Source: Candidatus Staskawiczbacteria bacterium RIFCSPHIGHO2_01_FULL_39_25 | Lineage (GTDB): Bacteria > Patescibacteriota > Minisyncoccia > Minisyncoccales > Staskawiczbacteraceae | Assembly: GCA_001820095.1 (NCBI GenBank) | Contig: MHOO01000012.1 | Coordinates: forward strand, 1 to 32,762 | Reading direction: 5' to 3' | DNA length: 32,762 nucleotides | Part shown: positions 7,704-14,497 of the stretch, one piece after another | Numbering within the stretch: the stretch's first letter is position 1 | How the letters are laid out: the number at the start of each line of letters is the position of its first letter | Program-made: the position numbers and the translations under genes | The notes under the pieces: model-generated | Seen by the model: only the letters and a program-made list of their open reading frames with translations | The model's database searches: none | What the model was told of the DNA's origin: nothing

Positions 7704-7737
7704 ACAAAAATCACGCTATTTAGCGTGATTTTTGTTT
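7702..7737. terminator. Bidirectional intrinsic terminator
   Basis: The perfect 16-bp stem AAACAAAAATCACGCT (7702-7717) / 7722-7737 has a four-base loop. A-tract and T-tract flanks serve both strands. It lies between the convergent ATPase and efp genes. Confidence 0.9.
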
Positions 7738-7743
7738 AATAAT

Positions 7744-8310
7744 TTACTCTGATGCCCGTTTTACATATTCTCCCAATTCAGTGTTTACTTCTATTACATC
7801 GCCTTCTTCAATGAAGAGCGGCACTTGAATTGTTGCGCCGGATTCTAAAACGGCTTCTTTAGTGCCGCCTTGCGCGCGGTCTCCTTTAATACCCGGAGGC
7901 GCTTCTTTTACTTTTAATTGCACTTTAATAGGGGACTTCACGTTGATAATTTTTTCATTGAAAATAATACCCTCTACTAATGAATTAGGCTTGAAAAACT
8001 TAGCCTGTTTTCCTAATTGATCTTCAGTAAACGAAAACCGTTTTGAAGGGTCGTTTTCCTCGCAGAAAAAATATTGTCCCTTCGTTGAATACAAAAACTT
8101 AATATTTTTTTTGATAAGTTCTGCTTCTTGGAACACATCTCCCTGCTGGAAGTTTTTTTCCTGCACAGAACCATTGATTAAGTTCTTAATTTTTGTTTGT
8201 ATTACCGGCCTTCTCTGGGCCATTTTAACCAAAAGCGATTCCATCACTTCCCATGGCTGGTTTTCATAAATAAATTGCGCGCCTTTTTTTAGATCGGTGT
8301 GTGTTAACAT
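7744..8310 (-). CDS. efp: Translation elongation factor P
   Basis: EF-P enters the ribosome beside the P site and relieves stalling at polyproline stretches. At 188 residues it has the normal three-domain length: KOW-like domain I (1-65), OB domains II and III, ending in the signature GATIQVPLFIEEGDVIEVNT. The tip loop of domain I, which in E. coli reads PGKG with a modified lysine, reads MAQRR here (30-34): by spacing between the flanking VK and TK residues, Gln32 takes the lysine place and two arginines follow. No modification enzyme is in view. The start at 8310 is preceded by an AT-rich palindromic repeat and no Shine-Dalgarno sequence. Confidence 0.93.
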   Translation of the reverse strand: MLTHTDLKKGAQFIYENQPWEVMESLLVKMAQRRPVIQTKIKNLINGSVQEKNFQQGDVFQEAELIKKNIKFLYSTKGQYFFCEENDPSKRFSFTEDQLGKQAKFFKPNSLVEGIIFNEKIINVKSPIKVQLKVKEAPPGIKGDRAQGGTKEAVLESGATIQVPLFIEEGDVIEVNTELGEYVKRASE

Positions 8311-8311
8311 G

Positions 8312-8435
8312 CGTGTGAATCTTGAATCTTGTATCTAGTAGCTTGAATTGAATGGTGAATTTTGAATGTTGAATGTATTACTTTTATTCTTCATTCTATA
8401 TTCTATTCCAGATTCAAGATACCAGATTCCAGATT
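8312..8435. repeat. AT-rich palindromic repeat, GAATCTTGAATC family, copy 1
   Basis: The left part (GAATCTTGAATCTTGTATCT and following) is the imperfect reverse complement of the right part (CAGATTCAAGATACCAGATT and following). The repeat fills the whole gap between efp and the next gene and ends at the efp start codon. Related copies lie before rpmA (23164-23282) and before the LAGLIDADG gene (25259-25352). Confidence 0.65.
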
Positions 8436-9104
8436 CTAATCAATAATTCTCCATTCAATCGCCGATTCCTTATCTGCAAATAGCAGCCATTCACCCTGTT
8501 TTGAAATGACGTACCATTTCCTTTTTTGTTCAGACCACACCATCGGATCTCCTTTGTAGAATGGCTTTTTAACGATTTCTTTTGGCTTTAACCTGTCCAG
8601 TTCCAACCACTTTTTAAAAACGGTTTCAATAGTGTAGTCTAATTTCCTGGAATTTGCCCACAAGGCAACCTTACTAATGGCCTCTTTGGCTTTATCAACG
8701 GAACCTGAAAGCTCTAAAAGCTGTTTTGCGGGCTTGGTAAATCGCGAATATATTATCTTTCTTTTTTTAGCATTTTCTTTCAATTCTTGCAAGGACAACC
8801 CCTTAGAATTAAAAAAATGGGTGATAAGCTGGCGTATGGCAGTTTCTTCTTTTAAATCTTCGAAATAAGCCACTTTTTTCTTCTTAATATACTCTTCAAT
8901 CTTTTTAGCAGAACTTTCCCCAATGCCTTTAATTTCTGTTATGCCTTTCAGCCCTTTTTCTTTATAAATATCTGATATTTCGGTTTGTAAACCATCTAAA
9001 ATACGGGCAACTTTCCGGTTGGCATTAATCCTGAACGCACTGTCTCCCTTAATTTCTAAAAGCCCGGCTATTTCGTTGAATATTTGCGAAATTTCCTTGT
9101 TCAT
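8436..9104 (-). CDS. PolX/Pol-beta-type HhH N-terminal domain protein lacking a polymerase domain
   Basis: Of its 222 residues, 1-85 match the 8-kDa-like helix-hairpin-helix domain of family X DNA polymerases: FRINANRKVARIL (24-36) and the HhH ITEIKGIGESSAKKIEEYI (55-73), which binds DNA backbone. The nucleotidyl-transferase palm and the PHP domain of bacterial PolX are absent. The remaining residues form a basic middle region and a small C-terminal beta-rich module with MVWSEQKRKWYVISKQGEW (about 188-206). The gene starts 8 bases after a TATCAT -10-like box, so the mRNA may be leaderless. DNA binding is likely; catalysis is not supported. Confidence 0.65.
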   Translation of the reverse strand: MNKEISQIFNEIAGLLEIKGDSAFRINANRKVARILDGLQTEISDIYKEKGLKGITEIKGIGESSAKKIEEYIKKKKVAYFEDLKEETAIRQLITHFFNSKGLSLQELKENAKKRKIIYSRFTKPAKQLLELSGSVDKAKEAISKVALWANSRKLDYTIETVFKKWLELDRLKPKEIVKKPFYKGDPMVWSEQKRKWYVISKQGEWLLFADKESAIEWRIID

Positions 9105-9143
9105 TTTAACTTATGATAACACGAGTTTAAAGGTACTAAAACA

Positions 9144-9172
9144 TTTACAAGCAAATAATTGTATGCTATAGT
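9144..9172 (+). promoter_or_regulatory. Promoter of the PDE-like HD gene
   Basis: TTTACA (9144-9149) and TATAGT (9167-9172) are separated by 17 bases, a near-consensus sigma-70-type promoter. It is followed by a roughly 33-nt leader with a strong Shine-Dalgarno GGGGAG (9199-9204), 8 bases before the ATG at 9213. Confidence 0.7.
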
Positions 9173-9212
9173 TACACAGGAACATTAACAATTCTCTTGG
9201 GGAGAAACTACC

Positions 9213-9866
9213 ATGAAAGGTGAATTCTCTGGAAGTCTTCCGGCAGTTATTTACAATCAAGCAAATCTGTACGAAGGCGATTTAATCTACTACTTTAAAA
9301 CAGTATTCCACCGCGCCCAAAACTTAAATAACCCGTATCATAACTTCCGCCATGTCTTTCATGTGCTATGGCTTTGCCACGAGGCTTGCATGTATTACCA
9401 TGAATCTTTGAATCCAAGGGATATGCGTAATCTTTTGATTGCCGCTATGTTCCATGACTTTGATCATCCTGGTATTATGGGCGACGACGATCTGAATATT
9501 GAAAGAGCGGTACGGGGGCTTGCAAGGCACATTCATCCAAAAGATCATTTGCATCTTGATGATATTGTTAAGCTGATTCGGGCTACCGAATGGCCGTATA
9601 AGACAGACTCTGAAACATTGGCGCTTTCCGCCCAGATCATCCGCGACGCGGATTTATCGCAATGTTTTAGCGTTGCATGGATCCAGCAGACCTTGTTCGG
9701 TCTTGCTTCTGAATGGGGCAAAAAACCCTTTGATGTGCTGAAAGGCCAAATTGATTTTTTGAATAAGTTGAGATTCTTTACTGAATGGGCGCAAAGGAGG
9801 TTCCCTCAAAGCGATATCGATGAAAAACTCGATGAAGTGAGAGGCCTTATCTCTTTACTTGAATAG
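9213..9866 (+). CDS. HD-superfamily phosphohydrolase resembling class I cyclic-nucleotide phosphodiesterases
   Basis: The 217-residue protein has a compact HD fold with an unusually good match to the catalytic signature of eukaryotic-type class I PDEs. PYHNFRHVFHV (41-51) gives His43 at the place of the general acid and His47 as metal ligand; AAMFHDFDHPG (77-87) gives His81/Asp82 as metal ligands; RDADLS (144-149) supplies the late Asp145. All core metal residues are present, so an active metal-dependent phosphohydrolase is likely; whether the substrate is cAMP, cGMP or something else cannot be read. The gene has its own promoter, Shine-Dalgarno sequence and terminator, and looks more GC-rich than its neighbours, which may mean later acquisition. 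Confidence 0.75.
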   Translation: MKGEFSGSLPAVIYNQANLYEGDLIYYFKTVFHRAQNLNNPYHNFRHVFHVLWLCHEACMYYHESLNPRDMRNLLIAAMFHDFDHPGIMGDDDLNIERAVRGLARHIHPKDHLHLDDIVKLIRATEWPYKTDSETLALSAQIIRDADLSQCFSVAWIQQTLFGLASEWGKKPFDVLKGQIDFLNKLRFFTEWAQRRFPQSDIDEKLDEVRGLISLLE

Positions 9867-9875
9867 AATTCTTAG

Positions 9876-9905
9876 AGCCTGTTGGTTTAACCGATAGGCT
9901 TTTTT
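9876..9905 (+). terminator. Intrinsic terminator after the HD gene
   Basis: AGCCT (9876-9880) pairs with AGGCT (9896-9900), with an inner GGTT/AACC stem, and is followed by five T's. Confidence 0.85.
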
Positions 9906-9927
9906 ATTAGTTATTTTTAGTGATTGA

Positions 9928-9955
9928 TTGAAAATAATCTCATTTTTGGTAAAAT
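9928..9955 (+). promoter_or_regulatory. Candidate promoter for thpR
   Basis: TTGAAA (9928-9933) and TAAAAT (9950-9955) are separated by 16 bases, directly downstream of the previous terminator. Confidence 0.5.
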
Positions 9956-9995
9956 AACTTTAAGTTAAGAAATGCTTTTCCGAGCAGTTTATATA

Positions 9996-10562
9996 ATGCA
10001 GAAAAAACATAGAATTTTTATTGCCATCAATTTAGCTCCGGATGTTAAGAAGTTTTTAGCTGGATTTGAGAAAAAGTGGCCAGAATTACCCGCAAAATGG
10101 ATTGGGGCAGATAATTTGCATATTACGTTAGTATTTTTAGGGGATATTACCGACGAAGAATTAGGCCAAACGTGTGTCATTGCAAAAGAAGTTGCACAAA
10201 AGCATGCATTATTTGATATACATTTAAATAAGGTTACTTATGGGTCTGACGGCAAGATCCCACCGCGTATGATTTGGGCAGGAGGGGAGAAATCAAAAGA
10301 ACTGTCCTTGCTTAAAAGAGATTTAGAAGAAGCGTTGTTAGAAAAGGTGAATTTTTTGCTCGACCATAAAGCATTTGCGCCGCATGTTACGTTAGCCAGA
10401 ATCAAAGAATGGGAGTGGAGACGCATTGAACCCGAAGAAAGACCAGAGGTACATGAGGATATTGACGTGCTTTTTACAGTAGAATCAATTGATGTAATGG
10501 AAAGCAAATTAACACGACAAGGTCCAAGATATGTTATTGTGGAGTCACATCAATTGCAGTAA
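9996..10562 (+). CDS. thpR: RNA 2',3'-cyclic phosphodiesterase (LigT/2H family)
   Basis: The 2H-phosphoesterase family opens 2',3'-cyclic phosphates at RNA ends. About 188 residues from the ATG at 9996, which gives the family-typical start MQKKHRIFIAINLAP; an in-frame ATG at 9972 would add 8 residues and cannot be excluded. Both catalytic H-x-T motifs are present, HITLVFLG (residue 42 on) and HVTLARI in the second half, with the usual spacing for two HxTx lobes. The physiological substrate in bacteria is unsettled. A promoter lies upstream, and murC follows after 34 bases of AT-rich repeat. Confidence 0.85.
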   Translation: MQKKHRIFIAINLAPDVKKFLAGFEKKWPELPAKWIGADNLHITLVFLGDITDEELGQTCVIAKEVAQKHALFDIHLNKVTYGSDGKIPPRMIWAGGEKSKELSLLKRDLEEALLEKVNFLLDHKAFAPHVTLARIKEWEWRRIEPEERPEVHEDIDVLFTVESIDVMESKLTRQGPRYVIVESHQLQ

Positions 10563-10596
10563 AAAATAATTTGAAATTTGAAATTGTAAATTCGTT
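10563..10596. repeat. AAATTTGAAATT-family repeat before murC
   Basis: A short tract of TTGAAATTTGAAATTGTAAA type runs to the murC ATG, ending in ATTCGTT directly before it. The same ending appears before mraY and rplI, and a related one before aspS. Confidence 0.5.
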
Positions 10597-11889
10597 ATGA
10601 AAATCCATTTTATCGGCATTGGCGGAATAGGAGTATCTGCTTTAGCACAGTATTATTTGGAAAAAGGACACCAAATTTCGGGGTCTGATTTGGCTGCGTC
10701 AGAAATTACTGATTTTTTGAAAGAAAAAGGGGTAACAATACTGATAGGGAATTCAGTGGAAAATATTAGTAAAAATATGGATTTGGTTGTTTATAGTCCT
10801 GCAGTAAAACCGGATAATCCTGAATTAGCACAAGCCATAAGCTATAATCTAAAAGCGATAAGTTATCCGGAGGCGTTGGGAGAACTCACAAAACAATACT
10901 ATACTATTGCAATTTCTGGGGCGCATGGAAAAAGTACGACTACCGCACTTATTGGATTAATTTTAATAAAGGCGGGGTTAGACCCTACGGTTATTATAGG
11001 AACAAAATTAAAAGAATTCGGAGGGTCAAATTTCAGGATGGGGGAAAGCAAATACCTTGTTATTGAAGCCTGCGAGTATGATTCTTCGTTTTCCCATTAT
11101 TTCCCAAAGATTACTGTGGTAACTAATGTAGACAAAGAGCACCTGGATTATTTTAAAACATTTAAAAATGTCATTAAGGAATTCAAAAGGTTTATTGAGA
11201 AATTGCCTCCGGGTGGGTTTTTAGTTGCTAATGGGAAAGATAAAAATATACCAAAAGTTAAAAAGGCCCGCTTCAGCACTTTTTATTATGCGACAAAACA
11301 GAAAGAAGCTGGGAAATTAAAAAAGATGTTGCAGATTCCGGGAAAACATAACGTGTCTAACGCTTTAGCTGCATTAACGGTGGCAAGAATTCTTAATATC
11401 AAAGATAGCGTTGCTTTTGCATCTTTATCTGAATATAGGGGAAGTTGGCGTCGCTTTGAATTGAAAAAAGGTATGGCAGGGAATAAAGAAATAACAGTTA
11501 TTTCTGACTATGGACATCATCCTACAGAAATTTTAGCAACATTAAGTTCGGTAAGAGAAAAATATCCAAATAAAAAAATCTGGTGCATTTTTCAGCCTCA
11601 TCAGCACCAGAGAACGCACTATTTGCTTAATGATTTTGTGAAAGTATTCAGAAGGGTTTCCATTGATAATATCCTTATTACCGATATTTATGATGTTGCC
11701 GGGCGGGAAACTCAAAGAATCAATGCTAATGTAAGTTCAGAAAAGCTTGTTAAAAAAATTAACCGCAAACATATTATTTATATTAACGTGAGAGACGCAG
11801 AAAAATTCGTGAAAGACAATATCAAAAACGGCGACGTGTTAGTGATTATGGGTGCCGGAGACATTTACAAACTTGCAGACAAGTTTTAA
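10597..11889 (+). CDS. murC: UDP-N-acetylmuramate--L-alanine ligase
   Basis: MurC adds L-Ala to UDP-MurNAc with ATP, the first peptide-forming step of wall synthesis. The 430-residue protein begins with the MurC Rossmann signature HFIGIGGIGVSALA (4-17), has the P-loop SGAHGKSTTT (107-116), then VTNVDKEHLDYF and YGHHPTEI in the central and C-terminal domains. It is some 60 residues shorter than E. coli MurC. In most bacteria murC lies in the dcw cluster next to murG; here it stands alone on the other strand. The start is preceded by a repeat and has no Shine-Dalgarno sequence. A perfect copy of TTATTATGCGACAAA lies at 11283-11297 in another reading frame than in rplU. Confidence 0.93.
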   Translation: MKIHFIGIGGIGVSALAQYYLEKGHQISGSDLAASEITDFLKEKGVTILIGNSVENISKNMDLVVYSPAVKPDNPELAQAISYNLKAISYPEALGELTKQYYTIAISGAHGKSTTTALIGLILIKAGLDPTVIIGTKLKEFGGSNFRMGESKYLVIEACEYDSSFSHYFPKITVVTNVDKEHLDYFKTFKNVIKEFKRFIEKLPPGGFLVANGKDKNIPKVKKARFSTFYYATKQKEAGKLKKMLQIPGKHNVSNALAALTVARILNIKDSVAFASLSEYRGSWRRFELKKGMAGNKEITVISDYGHHPTEILATLSSVREKYPNKKIWCIFQPHQHQRTHYLLNDFVKVFRRVSIDNILITDIYDVAGRETQRINANVSSEKLVKKINRKHIIYINVRDAEKFVKDNIKNGDVLVIMGAGDIYKLADKF

Positions 11890-11937
11890 ATAGCATCGGC
11901 CACAAAGGAGTCGGGAAAATCGATAATGTAAAATTAA

Positions 11938-11970
11938 AAGGGCTAGCGGGTGAGCTAGCCTTATTTTTTT
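11938..11970 (+). terminator. Intrinsic terminator after murC
   Basis: GGCTAGC (11941-11947) pairs with GCTAGCC (11954-11960), followed by TTATTTTTTT. Confidence 0.85.
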
Positions 11971-11983
11971 GTTGTGGGTTGTT

Positions 11984-12181
11984 CTAGTATTCACTGCTTT
12001 TAGGTCTTTTGCTTGGGGTATGAGTTTTTAGGGGAATCATAGCGTTAGTAAATCGCACCTGCGAATTTATATGATTGCATGAGGAGCATAAAAATGCTCC
12101 CGTATTTCGGTCAACGTCGGTATCCTGGCACTTTAAACACTTCTTTAAGTTCTGTTCTTTTTTTACTAGTTTCTTGGTCAT
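11984..12181 (-). CDS. Small zinc-ribbon-like protein
   Basis: This is a 65-residue basic protein with two CxxC pairs, CLKC (15-18) and CSSC (32-35), spaced like a zinc ribbon, and lysine-rich ends. A strong Shine-Dalgarno, GGAGGG on the minus strand (12190-12195), lies 8 bases before the ATG, which argues that it is a real gene although short. It points away from the structured tRNA-like element that starts 38 bases upstream. No named family is recognised; L32 and other ribosomal zinc-ribbon patterns do not fit well. Nucleic-acid binding is a guess from the charge and the ribbon. Confidence 0.6.
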   Translation of the reverse strand: MTKKLVKKEQNLKKCLKCQDTDVDRNTGAFLCSSCNHINSQVRFTNAMIPLKTHTPSKRPKSSEY

Positions 12182-12218
12182 CGCAGAATCCCTCCAAAAA
12201 GAGTGCTTTCAAAGAACT

Positions 12219-12492
12219 AGGGGGTGTGGGACTCGAACACGAACCAGCTTGAGAAGCGAAAAAATGAGATAATTTCAATATTTCTTGCGACGAAATATAG
12301 CTGTGGCTCTACATTGAGGAGCAAAAACGAAGAAATTAGCCATTTGTTCGCTTCCCTTCGGGCTCTCGTATATTGCTTATCTTCTGCGTATTCGGAGCTC
12401 AACGATGCCTAAAGCATCGTTTCACTCCTCAATCCTTGAATACCAAGCAATATACGAGAGCTCAATTGATTCTGTTCGAATCCCACACCCCT
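12219..12492. repeat. Structured palindromic element with tRNA T-arm/acceptor-like ends
   Basis: The ends are near-perfect inverted repeats: AGGGGGTGTGGGACTCGAAC (from 12219) and, at 12473-12492, TGTTCGAATCCCACACCCCT. The latter looks like the T-loop, T-stem and acceptor 3' half of a tRNA. Between them are two large hairpins: arm 12253-12276 with 12332-12354 (few mismatches), containing ATATTTC/GAAATAT (12278-12298); and a perfect 17-bp stem GCTCTCGTATATTGCTT (12362-12378) with 12445-12461, containing ACGATGC/GCATCGT (12402-12420). No complete tRNA can be folded. It may be a structured RNA or a small non-coding element derived from or inserted at a tRNA. Confidence 0.7.
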
Positions 12493-12539
12493 ACCCCTTA
12501 ATAATATGTTATGTAATTTTTATAATAACGTCAATATGC

Positions 12540-12568
12540 TTGTAGAAAAGTTTCAAAATACGTATAAT
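12540..12568 (+). promoter_or_regulatory. Candidate promoter giving a leaderless semiSWEET mRNA
   Basis: TTGTAG (12540-12545) is 17 bases from a perfect TATAAT (12563-12568). The ATG at 12576 is 7 bases after the -10 box, so the transcript would start at about the start codon. Confidence 0.55.
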
Positions 12569-12575
12569 AATATCT

Positions 12576-12869
12576 ATGATTAATATATTTGGAGCTATCG
12601 CCTCAACCGTTGCGATGATATCAATCCTGGTGGGCCCGATAAGCCAGATAATAAAAAATTACAAAAGAAAAAGCTGTGAAGGGCTGTCTTTCTTTTTTGT
12701 GCTATTGCCGTTTTTTTCCTACATTGCTTGGGCTAGCTACGGAATATCTAAAGATGATTTTTTTCTTTACTTTACCCAGGTCCCAGGGTCAATATTTATG
12801 CTGGTAATATTAATCCAGTTTTTTGTGTATAAAAAACCAAAAAAGAAAGATTCTGGGGCAGAACTCTAA
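12576..12869 (+). CDS. SemiSWEET-type (PQ-loop/MtN3) small transporter
   Basis: The 97-residue protein has three transmembrane helices (about 3-25, 37-57, 64-87), the size of one SWEET triple-helix bundle. The stretch GPISQIIKNYKRKSCEGLSF (18-37) matches the PQ-loop region (PQ replaced by SQ), followed by the conserved short loop with Lys/Ser-rich residues. SemiSWEETs work as dimers and move sugars down their gradient; substrate here is unknown. It is a single-gene unit with a leaderless-type promoter and its own terminator. Uptake of host- or community-derived sugar would fit a CPR lifestyle, as inference. Confidence 0.75.
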   Translation: MINIFGAIASTVAMISILVGPISQIIKNYKRKSCEGLSFFFVLLPFFSYIAWASYGISKDDFFLYFTQVPGSIFMLVILIQFFVYKKPKKKDSGAEL

Positions 12870-12892
12870 GGTATTTATAAAAAGACCTTCAT

Positions 12893-12921
12893 ATTGGTTC
12901 CTTATGAGGAACCAATTTTTT
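12893..12921 (+). terminator. Intrinsic terminator after semiSWEET
   Basis: The perfect 9-bp stem ATTGGTTCC (12893-12901) / GGAACCAAT (12908-12916) has a six-base loop and is followed by five T's. Confidence 0.9.
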
Positions 12922-12948
12922 GTTCTTCCACTTTTTTTAAAAAAATAG

Positions 12949-12954
12949 TATAAT
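12949..12954 (+). promoter_or_regulatory. -10 box close to the tyrS start
   Basis: A perfect TATAAT ends 8 bases before the ATG at 12963, so a transcript would have little or no leader. The -35 region is weak (TTCCAC at 12926-12931). Confidence 0.45.
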
Positions 12955-12962
12955 TGCGGAAT

Positions 12963-14159
12963 ATGGTAAAAACTGACGCACAAACAATAGAAGAAGTTTT
13001 AAGCAGGGGAGTAAGCGAGGTAATTGTTAAGGAAGATTTAGAAAAAAAGCTGCTTTCCGGCAAAAAATTAAGGATTTATTTGGGGGTTGACCCTACGGGG
13101 TTTTCTTTGCATTTAGGGCACGCAGTGGTGTTAAGAAAATTAAAAGAATTTTTAGATTTGGGACACGAAGTTATTTTGCTTATTGGAGATTTTACTGCTA
13201 AAATTGGCGACCCAACTGGGAAAGATACCACCAGGATTCCATTAACCGATAAACAAATTAAGGAAAATTTCAAAGATTACAAGAAGCAGGCGTCTAAAGT
13301 TTTAAATTTTTCAAAAGTAAAAATAAAATATAATTCTGTATGGCTTTCAAAGTTAAGGTTTGAAGATGTTTTAAAGCTAGTCGGCCATTTTACGGTTCAG
13401 CAAATGCTGCACCGTGACATGTTTGATAAAAGGGTAAAAGAAAACGCCCCCATCAACCAAACTGAATTTTTGTATCCCTTAATGCAAGGATATGATTCTG
13501 TCGCTATGGACGTTGATGTAGAAATTGGCGGCAATGACCAAATGTTTAACATGCTAGCCGGGCGTACTTTACAGAAAATTTATCATAATAAAGATAAGGA
13601 TATTCTAACAACTAAGCTATTGTTGGGCACGGATGGACGCAAAATGAGCAAAACGTACGATAATGCCATTTATTTAACTGATGAGCCGAATGATATGTAT
13701 GGCAAAATAATGTCCATAAAAGATGAATTAATCGGCCAGTATTTTGAATTAGCAACCAATTTAGATGAGCAAAAAATTACAGAAATTTTAAGTATGCCAA
13801 ATCCGCGCGACCAAAAAGCACTATTAGCAAAAGAAATTGTAACCATGTATCATGGCGAGAAGGCCGCTATTAAAGCGGCGGAAAATTTTGATAAAGTTTT
13901 CCGCCAGCACCAAATGCCTTCTGAAATTGAAATTTTTAAAACAGATAAAACAACCTACCCGATTCTAGATTTATTGTGCGACACCAAATTAGCGCCTTCA
14001 AAAAACGAAGCAAAAAGACTAGTGGAAGGCGGAGGAGTGACGGTGAGAATTAAGAATGAAGAATTAAGAATTAAGAATTGGCGCGAGGAAATAGCCATTG
14101 AAGATGAATTGATAATACAGGCCGGCAAAAGAAAATTTATAAAGATAAAAGTAATATGA
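12963..14159 (+). CDS. tyrS: Tyrosyl-tRNA synthetase
   Basis: A class I synthetase that charges tRNA-Tyr, 398 residues from ATG 12963. A TTG at 12954 is in frame but overlaps the -10 box and is not used here. The HIGH-type motif HLGH is at 50-53, KMSKT at 227-231, and a C-terminal S4 RNA-binding domain covers about 335-398. Inside the S4 domain, residues about 361-373 read RIKNEELRIKNW and are encoded by a tandem GAATTAAGAA-type tract (14046-14080) like the intergenic repeats, which lengthens a turn of the domain in frame. The 3' end overlaps the next gene (ATGA). A TTATTGTGCGACA copy of the 15-nt word lies at 13971. Confidence 0.95.
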   Translation: MVKTDAQTIEEVLSRGVSEVIVKEDLEKKLLSGKKLRIYLGVDPTGFSLHLGHAVVLRKLKEFLDLGHEVILLIGDFTAKIGDPTGKDTTRIPLTDKQIKENFKDYKKQASKVLNFSKVKIKYNSVWLSKLRFEDVLKLVGHFTVQQMLHRDMFDKRVKENAPINQTEFLYPLMQGYDSVAMDVDVEIGGNDQMFNMLAGRTLQKIYHNKDKDILTTKLLLGTDGRKMSKTYDNAIYLTDEPNDMYGKIMSIKDELIGQYFELATNLDEQKITEILSMPNPRDQKALLAKEIVTMYHGEKAAIKAAENFDKVFRQHQMPSEIEIFKTDKTTYPILDLLCDTKLAPSKNEAKRLVEGGGVTVRIKNEELRIKNWREEIAIEDELIIQAGKRKFIKIKVI

Positions 14160-14497
14160 AGATTGTAAAAGAAAGTATTGAAATTTCAGAATTAAAAGAA
14201 ATGATGGCAAGAATGTCCGGAGTTTTTGTGAAGGCTGTAGTTGATATTGAAAAGGAGATTATGGCAGTTGATGCCGAATTGCATGCTGACTTGATGGAAT
14301 TTTTAATTGAAAAAGAAGCGTCAGAACCCAAAAACATCTGGGGCGTTAATATTTACCCAGAAAAAGCAGGAGAAGATTTTATTGAGTTTGATTCAATGGT
14401 TAATATTAAGCCGGGCCTAGGGAATAGAACAAGAAGTGTTGACAGCCTGCAAATGCAAGAGAAAATAAGAGGTATTATAAAAAAATTAATACCATGA
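14156..14497 (+). CDS. DUF5674 family protein
   Basis: The 113-residue soluble protein overlaps tyrS by four bases (ATGA), so the two are probably translated together. A helical first half (ELKEMMARMSGVFVKAVVDI) is followed by an acidic stretch, then EKEIMAVDAELHADLMEFLI and NIWGVNIYPEK, the pattern of DUF5674 proteins, which are common in CPR bacteria and cyanobacteria. There is no known activity. The conserved Asp/Glu/His residues around 50-62 would be the place to look for a function. Confidence 0.75.
   Translation: MKIVKESIEISELKEMMARMSGVFVKAVVDIEKEIMAVDAELHADLMEFLIEKEASEPKNIWGVNIYPEKAGEDFIEFDSMVNIKPGLGNRTRSVDSLQMQEKIRGIIKKLIP

Noticed and set aside
9961-9990. Remnant of the ACGAAATGC-ended palindromic element near the thpR start
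   Set aside because: The AAGAAATGCTTTT similarity is short and no opposite arm or core is present.
12075-12412. Short plus- and minus-strand ORFs through the tRNA-like element
   Set aside because: Their peptides (such as GTRTRTSLRSEK) are translations of tRNA-like and hairpin DNA, with no Shine-Dalgarno site and no protein-like pattern. Only the minus-strand zinc-ribbon ORF with its strong Shine-Dalgarno was kept.
12219-12492. A functional tRNA gene, possibly with an intron
   Set aside because: T-loop and acceptor-like sequence is present at both ends in inverted orientation, but there is no matching 5' T-stem half, D-arm or anticodon arm on either strand.
12954-12962. TTG start for tyrS, three codons upstream
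   Set aside because: It overlaps the TATAAT box; the ATG at 12963 fits both the promoter and the usual N-terminus.
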